Shown: positions 1-8,750 of the stretch, piece by piece | Layout of the letters: every line of letters begins with the position of its first letter | How positions within the stretch are numbered: position 1 is the first letter of the stretch | Source of the DNA: DATBLQ01 sp036555325 | GTDB lineage: Bacteria > Pseudomonadota > Alphaproteobacteria > Rhizobiales > Aestuariivirgaceae | Reading direction: 5' to 3' | DNA length: 64,000 bases | Assembly: GCA_036555325.1 (NCBI GenBank) | Contig: DATBLQ010000057.1 | Span: 1 to 64,000 of the forward strand | Notes under the pieces: model-generated | The model's database searches: none | Told to the model about the DNA's origin: nothing | Seen by the model: the letters and a program-made list of their open reading frames with translations, nothing else | Program-made: the position numbers and the translations under genes

Positions 1-213
1 CAGCCACAGCCGTTCCAGCACTGACTTGTCCAATCCCATTCGTTCGGCGAAGGCCGCACGCAGTTCCGGCGTCACGCGCGGCCCCAGCATGATGGTAATG
101 AGGTCCCCAGGCACAAATTGAATGAGGATAAACAAAAGCAGGATCGCCCCCGCCATTGTGAACGCAGCGGCAGCGATCCTTTGGGCGAGAAACCTAATCC
201 AGCGGACGGGCAT
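1..213 (-). CDS. Peptide ABC transporter permease, DppB type (N-terminal part)
   Basis: The window edge cuts this gene; 71 codons from the ATG at 213 are present. They encode a short basic N-terminus, one hydrophobic segment at about residues 10-32, an FVPGD motif and the start of a periplasmic stretch (GPRVTPELR). This is the usual opening of DppB/OppB-type inner-membrane permeases. The gene starts 17 bp after the solute-binding protein gene on the same strand, and an AAGGAGG lies at the end of that gene, so the two are probably co-transcribed. It should form half of the membrane channel of a peptide or related importer; the substrate cannot be told from this fragment. Confidence 0.85.
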   Translation of the reverse strand, partial: MPVRWIRFLAQRIAAAAFTMAGAILLLFILIQFVPGDLITIMLGPRVTPELRAAFAERMGLDKSVLERLWL

Positions 214-230
214 GCCAATCGGCCCGGTGA

Positions 231-1781
231 TTAGGCCTCCTTGAAGAAACGGAATTGCCAGTTCGACCCATTCGGGAGGATCGAAGGGCTAAGCCACTTC
301 ACATAGGCGAAATCACGCACCCCATGCGTGATCCACACACAGGATGCCGATTCGTCCAAGAGCTCCTGCATGCGTACGTAAAGGGCTTGGCGCTTATCGT
401 TGTCGGTGATCGAATTGGCCTCCGCATGCAACTTGTCAAACTCCTCGTTCTTCCAGCGTTGCCAGTTCCACACGCCAACCTGCGAAGACACAAACCATTG
501 CGTCTGGAAGCTAGGGTCGAACTTCGAAGAGTAAGGAATGATGGTAAGTTCGAGATCCTTGCTCTTGTCGTCGCTGCCAAGAGCCCAATAGGCACCCGAA
601 TCGAGGGCGTTGATAGTGACCGTAATTCCGATTTCACCAAGGTTCGCCTGCACGATCTGTGCAATCGCCTGCGCGGTGGCATCATTGAGGCAGGTGAGGG
701 TTACGTTGAAATTGCTCTGCCCTGCTTCCGCCAGCAGTGCCTTGGCTTTTTCCGGATCGTGCGGATAGACGGGGGCCGCATCCCAGTGCCCCAAAAGCTG
801 GGGCGCCAAAAGGGTCTTTGCGCGCGCCACGGTTCCGGAATAGGCCCCCGCGATGATTGCATCGACGTCGATTCCAAGACGGATGGCCTGGCGCACCTTG
901 AGATTGTCGAGCGGCGGTTTTTCCACATTGATGCCGACCCAGGTATAGTCGATCCCGTCGAGCTTGATGACGTTTGACTCCGCGTCTGCCTCCACCTGCG
1001 GAATTGCCGTGGGTTCGATTTCGGTGAACGCCAGCTCCTTCGCCAGGAATGAAATGACCGCAGTCTTGGGCTCGGGGATCGGCTTTGCGATGATGCGCCG
1101 GAAATAGGGCTTGTCGGGACCGGAATAATCTGGATTTGCTTCGAGCACGATTTGCTCATTCGGTTTCCACTCTTTCATCAGATAAGGTCCCGATCCGATG
1201 AGCTGGGTGGAAATCTTGTCGCCCAACGCTTCGGTCGCCTTCTTCGAAAGTATGGCGCCCGAACCGTCGCATATCCCGATGACCCAGAGTGCTGGAGCTG
1301 GGTGTTTCAGAATGAGCTTGCCCGTATAAGTGCCGGTTACCTCGACCTTGTCGAGCGCACCGAAATCGTCGGCATAGGCAGCCTTCTTGCCGTCCGCGCC
1401 CGGCTTGACGAAACGTTCAAGTGCAAACTTCACGTCCTCGGCTGTCATCTCGCCGTAGCCGCCTTGAAACATTTGGCCCTGGTGGAGCTCGAAATCGATT
1501 TCCGTTTCCGAGACCTGGGTGATTGACTTCGCAGCATCGGGCTCCCATTCGAGCTTGCCTGGTTTGAAGCGGGCAAGGTTTTGGCAGACTGCAAGGATCA
1601 TATTGTCTTCAACCGAACCTGTACGATTGGCGGGATCGATATTGGATAGATCGTATTCGAAGCGGACAACCAGCTCCTCCCGCGCTGCTAGGGCAGGAAG
1701 TGGCGCCACGCCGGTGATCGGTATTGCGATCACGCCTGAGGCAGTTTGCAGAAATAAGCGGCGATTCATGATGATACTCAT
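231..1781 (-). CDS. Family 5 extracellular solute-binding protein of a peptide ABC transporter
   Basis: A 516-residue periplasmic binding protein of the DppA/OppA family (SBP_bac_5), the usual length. The N-terminus MNRRLFLQTASG has a twin-arginine-like motif and a hydrophobic stretch ending in ALAA, so export by Tat or Sec is likely. The ATG at 1781 is chosen because AAGGAGAG lies 8 bases upstream; a longer reading from a TTG at 1874 would overlap the previous gene and hide the signal peptide. The gene follows the CocE-type hydrolase gene by 89 bp and precedes the permease, giving an operon that captures, imports and perhaps hydrolyses peptide-like or ester compounds. Exact ligand unknown. 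Confidence 0.9.
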   Translation of the reverse strand: MSIIMNRRLFLQTASGVIAIPITGVAPLPALAAREELVVRFEYDLSNIDPANRTGSVEDNMILAVCQNLARFKPGKLEWEPDAAKSITQVSETEIDFELHQGQMFQGGYGEMTAEDVKFALERFVKPGADGKKAAYADDFGALDKVEVTGTYTGKLILKHPAPALWVIGICDGSGAILSKKATEALGDKISTQLIGSGPYLMKEWKPNEQIVLEANPDYSGPDKPYFRRIIAKPIPEPKTAVISFLAKELAFTEIEPTAIPQVEADAESNVIKLDGIDYTWVGINVEKPPLDNLKVRQAIRLGIDVDAIIAGAYSGTVARAKTLLAPQLLGHWDAAPVYPHDPEKAKALLAEAGQSNFNVTLTCLNDATAQAIAQIVQANLGEIGITVTINALDSGAYWALGSDDKSKDLELTIIPYSSKFDPSFQTQWFVSSQVGVWNWQRWKNEEFDKLHAEANSITDNDKRQALYVRMQELLDESASCVWITHGVRDFAYVKWLSPSILPNGSNWQFRFFKEA

Positions 1782-1870
1782 GGGGACGTCTCTCCTTGGC
1801 CTGGTGCCGCCAAGTCTTCCACGTAATGAAATCTTCTCAAAGCGCCTTTTTTCATCTGCTCCGTTGAGCT

Positions 1871-3895
1871 TCAAACATGATCGCGAGGAATGGATTCTGC
1901 GAAATCCCGGCTGGCGAAAGCCTCTTCATCCACGAAGGCGCGGACAGTGCCACTGATGTGGAAATGCGTACGGTCGGAGGTAACCATCACCTCCGTGTCC
2001 ACTCTCGGTTTCCAGCGCCCCCGGTGGTACTCCTGGGAGCAGATCACGCGTGATTTGACTGAATTTGGGCTGTTGCGATTGATCTCATAGATCTTGACCC
2101 GCTTTGACGACATCTCCGTTGCGGTGTCCATGATGACATATTGGCCATCATCGCTCTCGATCTGGAATGTCGTGGTCTCGCTTTCGACATCGTGCAGGAT
2201 TTTCCTGGTTTCCCGCGGCGGCACGATAACCTTTAAAGGCCCCGATTTCGCGCACTCTGCCTCTTCGAACTTTACCTGCTTGGTGCCGATTGGCCGGGCA
2301 ATGACCGGTAGGTCGATGTACGAGCTGGTCGTATCCACCGCGAGTGTAACGGGATCGGGTGTGGGCCACACCATCGGCCAGTAGGCAGATGAGATTGCCA
2401 GTCGCAGCCGGTGGCCCCGGGGCACCACCTGCGCGATTGGCTTCAGCTTGACAACAATATTGTAAAAATGACCCGGCCGGAGTGCCGATGGGTTTTCGTG
2501 ACTATCGCGATGGGAAAGATTTAGAAGGCCGTAGGTGATCAGCGCCGACGTTCCGTCCGGAGCCACATCGCACAACCGCACGGCGATGATCGCCTGAGTT
2601 TGGTTTGCTGCAATCCGCAGCTTCACCTGTCCTTCCCCCACGATATTGACGACGCTCGCGAGCGGGTCGCTGTCCATGCACAACGATAAACCGTCATCCT
2701 CTCTCTGATCGCCTGCACTTTCTGCCGAAACCCTCCCCTGGCCGTAGGGGCACCACTCCTGCGCCCTGAGACCGGTTGTCTGAGGAGAGGAGGAGAAGAG
2801 AGGCGAAAGTCGGCGCCGGGATAATTTGGGCACGAGGCTTCTTCCCTCTCCGTAGAAGCGGCGACGTTTCAAATTGCGAAGAACCCTGCGAGAAAAACTG
2901 ATCCATCGCCCGCGCCGTTCGAGGAAGTGGGGCTGCGGCGTTTCATAATCCTGGATCCACACGCGCAGATCGGGATCGCGCTCGATGCCGCGGTCCTCAC
3001 CCTTCAAGTAATGGTCCCACCAGCGCAAGCATTCTTGCAAAAAACCCACCGCCGGCCCCGGCACGCCGCGATAGGGCTCCTTGTGCCCCCACGGACCGAT
3101 CAACCCCTTGCACGGCGATTTGAGATTTTCGACCAGTCGGAAAACGGTCTGCGTATACCCGTCGAGCCAGCCGCCGACTGCGAAAACCGCGCAGTTGATC
3201 GCAGCCCAGTCTTCGCAAATGGAACCGTGTTTCCAATATTCGTCGCGACGCTGATGGCGTAGCCAGAGGGCTGGAAAGTTCACATGCCTATCGATGCGTT
3301 CCTTCCACATCTTGCGCCATCGCTCTTCGCCAACCATCGCCGGGTCGGGAGGCAAGACCGCATAGTTGAAGAACGCCCCTCCCCAGGCAAAATTGTCGTT
3401 GAGCAGGCAGCCGCCGAGGTAGTGCGCATCACACCCGTAACGGTCATCGGATGAACACATGGTGATCACAGCTTTCAGCCGCGCCGGTCGCCGTGCCGCC
3501 ACTTGCAATGCATTGAAGCCGCCCCAGGATATGCCGATCATTCCGACGCTGCCGGAACACCATGCCTGCGAACCCAGCCACTCGATGACAGCCAGCGCAT
3601 CATCCTGTTCTCGCTGAGCATACTCGTCTTCGACAATGCCTTCGGAATCTCCCATTCCTGCGATGTCGACGCGCACGCCGGCATGGCCATGTGCTGCGAA
3701 CCAGATGTGCATCTGCTCATCCTGTAGGCGCGTGCCGTCACGCCGGCGATAGGGGATGTATTCAAGTATTGCAGGCACCGGCCGGGATCGCTGCCGTGGA
3801 AGAAACAAGCGAGCTGCGAGCTTTCGCCCATCCGGCATGGGCACCCATGCAAGCTCTATGACCTCGACTTGATCAAGCAGATCCATGATCAGCAT
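1871..3895 (-). CDS. CocE/NonD family hydrolase (X-Pro dipeptidyl-peptidase fold)
   Basis: An alpha/beta hydrolase of about 674 residues. The nucleophile elbow GISWGG puts the catalytic Ser near residue 123; a later GGWLDGY supplies the likely Asp and GPWGHKEPYRG the likely His. A C-terminal jelly-roll domain follows (PGHFYNIVVKLKPIAQVVP), then a C-terminal extension of about 130 residues. Relatives are cocaine esterase, glutaryl-7-ACA acylase and X-Pro dipeptidyl peptidases. No signal peptide is seen, so it should act in the cytoplasm on an imported substrate, which fits its place first in the peptide-transporter operon. The ATG at 3895 has GGGGGA nine bases upstream; GTG 3922 and ATG 3886 are alternatives. 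Confidence 0.85.
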   Translation of the reverse strand: MLIMDLLDQVEVIELAWVPMPDGRKLAARLFLPRQRSRPVPAILEYIPYRRRDGTRLQDEQMHIWFAAHGHAGVRVDIAGMGDSEGIVEDEYAQREQDDALAVIEWLGSQAWCSGSVGMIGISWGGFNALQVAARRPARLKAVITMCSSDDRYGCDAHYLGGCLLNDNFAWGGAFFNYAVLPPDPAMVGEERWRKMWKERIDRHVNFPALWLRHQRRDEYWKHGSICEDWAAINCAVFAVGGWLDGYTQTVFRLVENLKSPCKGLIGPWGHKEPYRGVPGPAVGFLQECLRWWDHYLKGEDRGIERDPDLRVWIQDYETPQPHFLERRGRWISFSRRVLRNLKRRRFYGEGRSLVPKLSRRRLSPLFSSSPQTTGLRAQEWCPYGQGRVSAESAGDQREDDGLSLCMDSDPLASVVNIVGEGQVKLRIAANQTQAIIAVRLCDVAPDGTSALITYGLLNLSHRDSHENPSALRPGHFYNIVVKLKPIAQVVPRGHRLRLAISSAYWPMVWPTPDPVTLAVDTTSSYIDLPVIARPIGTKQVKFEEAECAKSGPLKVIVPPRETRKILHDVESETTTFQIESDDGQYVIMDTATEMSSKRVKIYEINRNSPNSVKSRVICSQEYHRGRWKPRVDTEVMVTSDRTHFHISGTVRAFVDEEAFASRDFAESIPRDHV

Positions 3896-4000
3896 GCGAC
3901 GATGTCCCCCGAGTGATACCACCTATCCAGCAGCGCGGCTGACTGGCCGATGATTGCTTCATGCCTGTCGAAGCCCGAACGTTCCGACCCTCACGGGAAG

Positions 4001-4114
4001 CTACCTCGATTTGGCAAACTGATCGAAGGTAACCGCAAGGACGATGATTACGCCAATGATGATCTGTTGCACGCAGGAGGAAACGTTCATCAGAACCAAA
4101 CCGTTGATGAGGCG
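4001..4114 (-). pseudogene. C-terminal remnant of a sugar ABC transporter permease (RbsC type)
   Basis: The minus strand encodes about 37 residues before a TAG at 4001. They contain GLVLMNVSSCVQQIIIGVII followed by VLAVTFDQF, which is the ending of ribose/xylose-type permeases (NGLVLL-x-WQ-GLIIVLAV-D). No start codon or upstream part of such a gene exists nearby, so this is a leftover of a deleted gene. Confidence 0.6.
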
Positions 4115-4262
4115 GGATGTGTCAAATTTGCAACCCCTCGCCTCCGGCCACGATGAAAAAACCCAGCACTCCCATCCCTTACGGGATGGAGACAGCGAGT
4201 TGATGGATTGTTGGTGCGGGCAACGGGTACGAGTTTGAAACGGCTTATTTCAGTGCCGGAAG

Positions 4263-4379
4263 CTACTCGTCTTGAACCCACTCTATGTGCTGCAGGCCAA
4301 GATCAGCCGCAAGCACAAAGGGAGCAGAAATGAACAAGCACGCGATTCCAACCGCTACAAGAAAAGCCAACTTACGCAT
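4263..4379 (-). CDS. Putative secreted 38-residue peptide
   Basis: A short open frame with ATG at 4379 and a GAGG seven bases upstream. The first 25 residues form a convincing Sec signal peptide: MRKLAFL, then a hydrophobic core, then VLAA as cleavage site. The predicted mature peptide is only about 13 residues, acidic at its end (ending EWVQDE). Nothing is recognised by family. It stands alone between a decayed permease gene and a repeat-protein gene. It could be a secreted peptide, the truncated start of a larger lost periplasmic protein, or chance; the clean signal peptide with a ribosome site argues for a translated product. Confidence 0.45.
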   Translation of the reverse strand: MRKLAFLVAVGIACLFISAPFVLAADLGLQHIEWVQDE

Positions 4380-4781
4380 GGGTGAGCCTCAGGTCCGCTG
4401 GAAGAGTCACTGTATAGCGCTTCTCCGGCACTCATACAAAGACTGAGCTTCAAGTTCCGTCTTTTTTCAGCGGATAAGTCGCTTTTATGTCACTTCCGAA
4501 AGCCGCGGCCCGGCTCCGAGCTCGCTCACGGCATTATTGTCTACAATTACCACCAAACCTTCGCTAAGCTGACGATTCGTACGGGCGACAGTGGCCGAAG
4601 ATTGCGATTGGAGCGAAAACCAGGCTCGAAATCGGCATCCGAATTGATAAGCCTCGCCCTCCTCCCCAGGTGAGTTTCGCGTTCACTCTGTCGAAGTGCA
4701 GATGGTCCTGTCTTGAGTGGCACTGACACATTTAAGCACCAGCACTTACGCACCGTGCTGAGCCAGGTTTGTTGGAGACCC
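4380..4781. other. Intergenic stretch without recognisable gene
   Basis: About 400 bases between divergent genes. Open frames here are short and resemble nothing known. The promoter of the 38-residue peptide and that of the repeat protein should lie here, but no clear operator or hairpin is visible. Confidence 0.5.
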
Positions 4782-5993
4782 ATGCAGTCACCAGGATATT
4801 GGAGCAGGTCGCAACGGGCAGCCCCGCCTTCCAGCTACCTCAATTCGCTCCTGACCAAACCGGCGGTATCTCCGGCCATGTTGCTATGGATGCAGGGGAG
4901 CGGTGCTCACTCCGCTTTGGAGATCTCGGACCATCCGATGTTGCAGACACCCGAACGGCAGCGGAGCTGGAGAATCGCTGCGCTGGCCCTCTTGGTACTG
5001 TGGTGGGGCGTTGCGCTTGCAGGAACTCTGCCCACCTCCACTGAGGTGACGGAAGTTCCTGCCATCGACAACACTCAACTCTCCCAAGCCGTCGGTCCGC
5101 TTCGCATGACCGCAAAGACAATTCCGCAGTTTGATCGGACAAGCGATTCAATTGACAACTTGAGTTCTCTGCCTGCGATCAGTGCGACTTCAAGGCCCAT
5201 GTTCGTCTCTCAGCAGGCTACCTCGACGGCTCGGTTGCCGGTCCTGATCAAACAGCTGACCGATCAGGACTTGCAGCGAACGACCGCCTACCCCGGCTTT
5301 GGTAATGGCTACAAACACGATCTGAATCGCAACTCATCCAGAGCTTTTGCGGTTTCTGCAACCGTAAGAACGAATGAAATTCAAATGATCCCCGACCAAC
5401 AGGTTCAAGGTGGATATGAAAAACCCAAACAAGCAACGCCCAGCAAATCGGAGACTCTCAAAAGACGGAAAGCAACCAAAGTCACGGCGGTAAGTAAGCC
5501 CACACCTGCGAGCAGAATCCCGCCTGCAAGCAAGATCACCGCTGTGAGCAAGGTCGCTGCGGTAAGCAATGTTGTACCGGTCAGAAAGGTCACGCCTCCA
5601 ACCAAGGTCGCCGCGGTAAGTAATGCCGTACCGGTCAGAAGGGTCAGGCCTCCAACCAAGGTCGCTGCGGTAAATAATGTCAAACCTGTCGCCAGGGTCA
5701 GGCCTCCAACCAAGGTCGCCGCGGTAAGCAATGTCAAACCTGTCGCCAGGACCACGCCTCCAACCAAGGTCGCTGCTGTAAGCAATGTCACATCCGTAAG
5801 CAGCATCACCCCCGTAACTAAGACCACCGCGCCCGACACCAGGACCGCCCCTGCGTATCGGACTAGGCCCGCACGACTCACCTATAGGAAGCCGGATGCA
5901 CGTTGCTGGACGCGAAATATTCAACAGTGCAGGAAGCGCTGCGACAGGGGAGATTTGCGGGCCTGTCACAAGGTGAAGAGGCTCGGTGGCTGA
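4782..5993 (+). CDS. Membrane-anchored repeat protein with cysteine-rich end
   Basis: A protein of about 403 residues, not matched to a named family. It has a polar N-terminus, one transmembrane helix (WRIAALALLVLWWGVALAG), a Thr/Ser-rich spacer, then imperfect 18-residue repeats of the type PPTKVAAVSNVKPVARVR, and a short basic end with four cysteines (CWTRNIQQCRKRCDRGDLRAC). That end recalls the C-x-G-x3-AC pattern of Sel1-like proteins, which supports this reading frame over the antisense frames that are also open through the repeats. The topology suggests a periplasmic or cell-wall-facing Lys/Pro/Val-rich stalk. ATG 4782 has GGAG four bases upstream; TTG 4713 and later ATGs are possible. 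Confidence 0.6.
   Translation: MQSPGYWSRSQRAAPPSSYLNSLLTKPAVSPAMLLWMQGSGAHSALEISDHPMLQTPERQRSWRIAALALLVLWWGVALAGTLPTSTEVTEVPAIDNTQLSQAVGPLRMTAKTIPQFDRTSDSIDNLSSLPAISATSRPMFVSQQATSTARLPVLIKQLTDQDLQRTTAYPGFGNGYKHDLNRNSSRAFAVSATVRTNEIQMIPDQQVQGGYEKPKQATPSKSETLKRRKATKVTAVSKPTPASRIPPASKITAVSKVAAVSNVVPVRKVTPPTKVAAVSNAVPVRRVRPPTKVAAVNNVKPVARVRPPTKVAAVSNVKPVARTTPPTKVAAVSNVTSVSSITPVTKTTAPDTRTAPAYRTRPARLTYRKPDARCWTRNIQQCRKRCDRGDLRACHKVKRLGG
5595..5810 (+). repeat. Tandem 54-bp repeats inside the membrane repeat protein gene
   Basis: Copies begin at 5595, 5649, 5703 and 5757, each opening with CCTCCAACCAAGGTCGC and 54 bp apart, so the reading frame is kept. The first three are nearly identical over much of their length; the fourth diverges at its end, and shorter degenerate units (AAGGTCGCTGCGGTAAGCAA) precede them from about 5515. 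The regular spacing implies recent unequal crossover or slippage, so copy number may vary between strains. Confidence 0.85.
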
Positions 5994-6100
5994 CTGTAGA
6001 AATCCCCGGAAAGCAGCTTAAAGAGTGGCAACGCTCGTTTCGGTTGTTGCAAGATTGCCCGCATTGGTGCTCACATACTCAGGCCAGCCAAAGTGTCCCC

Positions 6101-6769
6101 ATGTCGCACCGTCTAGAACTCTTCAGTGCCCGCGTATGCCCCTACGCCCATCGAACCCGACTCATCTTGAGGGAAAAAGATGTAGCGTTCGAGTATACGG
6201 AGGTCGACCTGCAGAACAAACCCTCCCGCTTTCTTGCCGTTTCTCCCTATGGGAAGGTTCCTGCGCTCGTCCATGACGGGGCGACGGTTTACGAAAGCGC
6301 GATCATCAATGAATATCTCGATGAGACTTTTCAGGAGCCGCGCTTGATGCCGGAAACGCCGGTTGCCCGCGCAAAGGTTCGCATTTGGATCGACTATTGT
6401 GATGATTATTTCATTGCTGATCATTATGCCCTCCTGAAGAATCAGGATGCCGCGCGCCACCCGACACTGCTGCACAAGGCCGAACGCAACTTCCGCTTCA
6501 TCGAACAGGAAGGCCTGGCAAAACTCAGCGGCAACGGGCCCTACTGGCTGGGTTCGGAGCTCAGCCTTTTGGATTTTGCCTGGTATCCCTTTTTCGAACG
6601 CTTGCCGGCCTGGACACATTATCGCGGGCTCAAAATCCCAGACGATTGCCCTCGACTCCAAAATTGGGTGGAGACTATGGCCCCACGGCAGTCCATTCGC
6701 GAGATAGCCAACGACGCCGCATACTACGTCGGGCGCTATGTGAACTATGCGAAAACTGTCTTGCCGTAA
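6101..6769 (+). CDS. Glutathione S-transferase family protein
   Basis: A 222-residue GST. The thioredoxin-like N-domain begins with SHRLELFSARVCPYAHR, where the CPYAHR motif supplies a catalytic Cys as in omega, lambda and zeta-related or stringent-starvation-like GSTs. VPALVHDGATVYESAIINEY is the glutathione-binding cis-Pro and acidic Ser region. The all-helical C-domain follows (WLGSELSLLDFAWYPFF). A much longer frame is open upstream from 5903, but the fold starts at ATG 6101, and the upstream part only overlaps the preceding gene. Likely cytoplasmic, acting in thiol transfer or detoxification. It stands alone in its direction. Confidence 0.9.
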   Translation: MSHRLELFSARVCPYAHRTRLILREKDVAFEYTEVDLQNKPSRFLAVSPYGKVPALVHDGATVYESAIINEYLDETFQEPRLMPETPVARAKVRIWIDYCDDYFIADHYALLKNQDAARHPTLLHKAERNFRFIEQEGLAKLSGNGPYWLGSELSLLDFAWYPFFERLPAWTHYRGLKIPDDCPRLQNWVETMAPRQSIREIANDAAYYVGRYVNYAKTVLP

Positions 6770-7097
6770 TCGCGGGAAACGCGAGCGAAGCAGCTGCCGC
6801 TGAGGTTTTCAATATTCGGGTCATGGTTTGCAAAACGCTCCATAATTGTTTGGGCATGATGTTTCATGAAATCAGTCATTAACCCTGCAGCACGTCTCAC
6901 CTGGTGCAAACCCCAGTGAATGCCATCTGGCAGAATTCGATTCAAACTGACGTTATTGGCTAATGCCGAGACCCCACTCGGCAGCACCCGAAACCGCTCC
7001 ATTCAAAGCAGATTGGAATCCATGTGATTCGTCAACACATCGCTTGCAAGGGCCTTTTGCGGCGGCACCTCAAGCTTTGCCTGGCGCAGCCAGAACA
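6770..7097. other. Intergenic stretch without supported gene
   Basis: About 330 bases between convergent genes. A minus-strand frame (6745-7002) could give 85 residues, but it resembles no family, has no clear ribosome site and its end overlaps the GST gene, so it is not called. Confidence 0.45.
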
Positions 7098-8672
7098 TCA
7101 ATGTCTTTTCGTTGGATTTTCGCTTTCTAAATAGCGAACGGCCAAGTGCCGCTTGAAGGCACCGATATGAAGTTTCTTACCGGTCGCTCGCTCCATCACC
7201 TCATCGGTGCTGAGGCTGGAGGCGAACTGGTGGACGTGTTCACCGAGCCAATGGCGCAGTGTGTCAAAACGGCCCTCTTCTATCTCGGTCAGGATCTGCG
7301 GATGCATTGCCGAAACCGCAGCGAACAATTGCGCAGCTGCCATGGCTCCGAGCGTATAAAACGGAAAGTAGCCGAAAAGCCCCTCATACCAGTGGGCGTC
7401 CTGCAGACAGCCGTCTCTGTCGCTGCGAACGTCAAGTCCGAGCGAGGCCTTCATGCCGTCATTCCATGCCGCCGGCAAATCGGGCACATCGAGGTTGCCG
7501 CCGATCAGGGCCTGCTCGAGGTGATACCGCAGCACCACATGTGCCGGATAGGTGACTTCATCTGCCGCGATGCGAATGAAATCGGGCTTCACCCGGCAGT
7601 AAAGTCGTACAAGATTGTCGGCAACGAAAACGCTCCCATGGGTGGGGAACGCCTCGCGCAGCAGGCGCGACAGGAAACTGCAGAAGGCAGCGGTTCTTGC
7701 CGCCTGCATCTCGAAAATCAGTGACTGGCTCTCATGCAGGACCATGCCACGCGCCCTGCCGACCGGTTGGAAGCGCCAATCGGCAGGCAATTGCCGCTCG
7801 TAGAGAGCATGGCCGGTTTCGTGGATCACACCCATCAGAGCTTGCATCGCCTCGTCTTCCCGATAGCGGGTCGTGATGCGGACATCGCCCCCCCAGCCTA
7901 TGCAGAAGGGATGTGGGCTTTCATCGAGCCGTCCGTTTTCAAACTGAAAGCCAAGCTGTTCCACGACTAGCCGTGCCAGCGCCTTTTGCGTTGCGATCGG
8001 GAATTGTCCCTTAGGTTCCCTAATCTCGGGTTGAGCGCGCTGATGCTCCAGAACACGTGGCAGGAACTCTGGGAGGAAATTCATATAGTCTTTGAAGATC
8101 GCGTCGATTGCCGCTGTCCGCGCCCCCGGCTCGAACATGTCCATCAAGGCTTCATAGGGCGAAACGCCCAGTTTCTCGGCCTTCGCCATCGCTGCCTGGC
8201 GGCTCAAATTCACAATCTCGGCAAGGAAGGGTCTGACGACGTCAAAATCATCTTCGCGCTTCGCTTGCCGCCATGCCGCTTCGCAGGCCGTTGCGGCCCG
8301 GCTCATGGCTTCAACCAGATCCGGCCGGAGCGCGGTCGCGTGGGCATGTTTGCGCCGCATCTCATGCAGATTCGCCGCCTGCCAGGGATCGAGCGACGCC
8401 TCTTCTGCCGCGGCCAGCCACTCCGCCGTTTCAGGCGCTGTCAGGAGTTCGTGGGCGTGAACGGACAAGGCTGCCAATTGCTCGGCGCGACTTGCCCGCC
8501 CGCCTTCGGGCATCATTGTTACCTGGTCCCAATAGAGAAGGTCCGAGGCGCCATCGACCGCGATAATGCGACGAAACCTCTCTTCGAGCTGAAGGTACGG
8601 GGCTGCGGACAAGGAGTTTTTATCAACTATGAGGGTTTGGGTAGGATAACTGCTGATCGGCGCGAACGCCAT
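7098..8672 (-). CDS. M32 family metallocarboxypeptidase (Taq type)
   Basis: A zinc carboxypeptidase of about 524 residues. The HETGHALYE motif carries the two zinc-binding His and the catalytic Glu, and HESQSLIFE further on carries the third metal ligand region typical of clan MA family M32. The domain starts at LEERFRRI with the conserved LLYWDQVTMMPEGG and runs to the end, the usual family length of about 500. No signal peptide: cytoplasmic peptide turnover. The ATG at 8672 is preferred; an upstream TTG at 8705 adds 11 residues without homology. It lies 46 bp downstream of lon on the same strand, so these protein-degradation genes may share a transcript. Confidence 0.92.
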   Translation of the reverse strand: MAFAPISSYPTQTLIVDKNSLSAAPYLQLEERFRRIIAVDGASDLLYWDQVTMMPEGGRASRAEQLAALSVHAHELLTAPETAEWLAAAEEASLDPWQAANLHEMRRKHAHATALRPDLVEAMSRAATACEAAWRQAKREDDFDVVRPFLAEIVNLSRQAAMAKAEKLGVSPYEALMDMFEPGARTAAIDAIFKDYMNFLPEFLPRVLEHQRAQPEIREPKGQFPIATQKALARLVVEQLGFQFENGRLDESPHPFCIGWGGDVRITTRYREDEAMQALMGVIHETGHALYERQLPADWRFQPVGRARGMVLHESQSLIFEMQAARTAAFCSFLSRLLREAFPTHGSVFVADNLVRLYCRVKPDFIRIAADEVTYPAHVVLRYHLEQALIGGNLDVPDLPAAWNDGMKASLGLDVRSDRDGCLQDAHWYEGLFGYFPFYTLGAMAAAQLFAAVSAMHPQILTEIEEGRFDTLRHWLGEHVHQFASSLSTDEVMERATGKKLHIGAFKRHLAVRYLESENPTKRH

Positions 8673-8750
8673 CACATAGCTGACGACCTCGCAGTGCGAT
8701 GGCAATAGGGTGCGACAACGTCCGCCTTCCGACCTATTTATCGAGATCGG

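Noticed and set aside
255..977. 240-codon plus-strand frame opposite the solute-binding protein gene
   Set aside because: Fully antisense to a clear family 5 binding protein; no recognisable domain.
4173..4188. Inverted repeat CATCCC-TTAC-GGGATG as a possible CRISPR repeat
   Set aside because: It occurs once, with no spaced copies; only a small hairpin.
5334..5969. Antisense frames of 211 and 158 codons through the 54-bp repeats
   Set aside because: Their length follows from the repeat unit being stop-free on both strands; the plus-strand reading has a membrane helix and a cysteine-rich end, which the antisense readings lack.
6745..7002. 85-codon minus-strand frame after the GST gene
   Set aside because: No family resemblance, no clear ribosome site, and its end overlaps the GST coding region.
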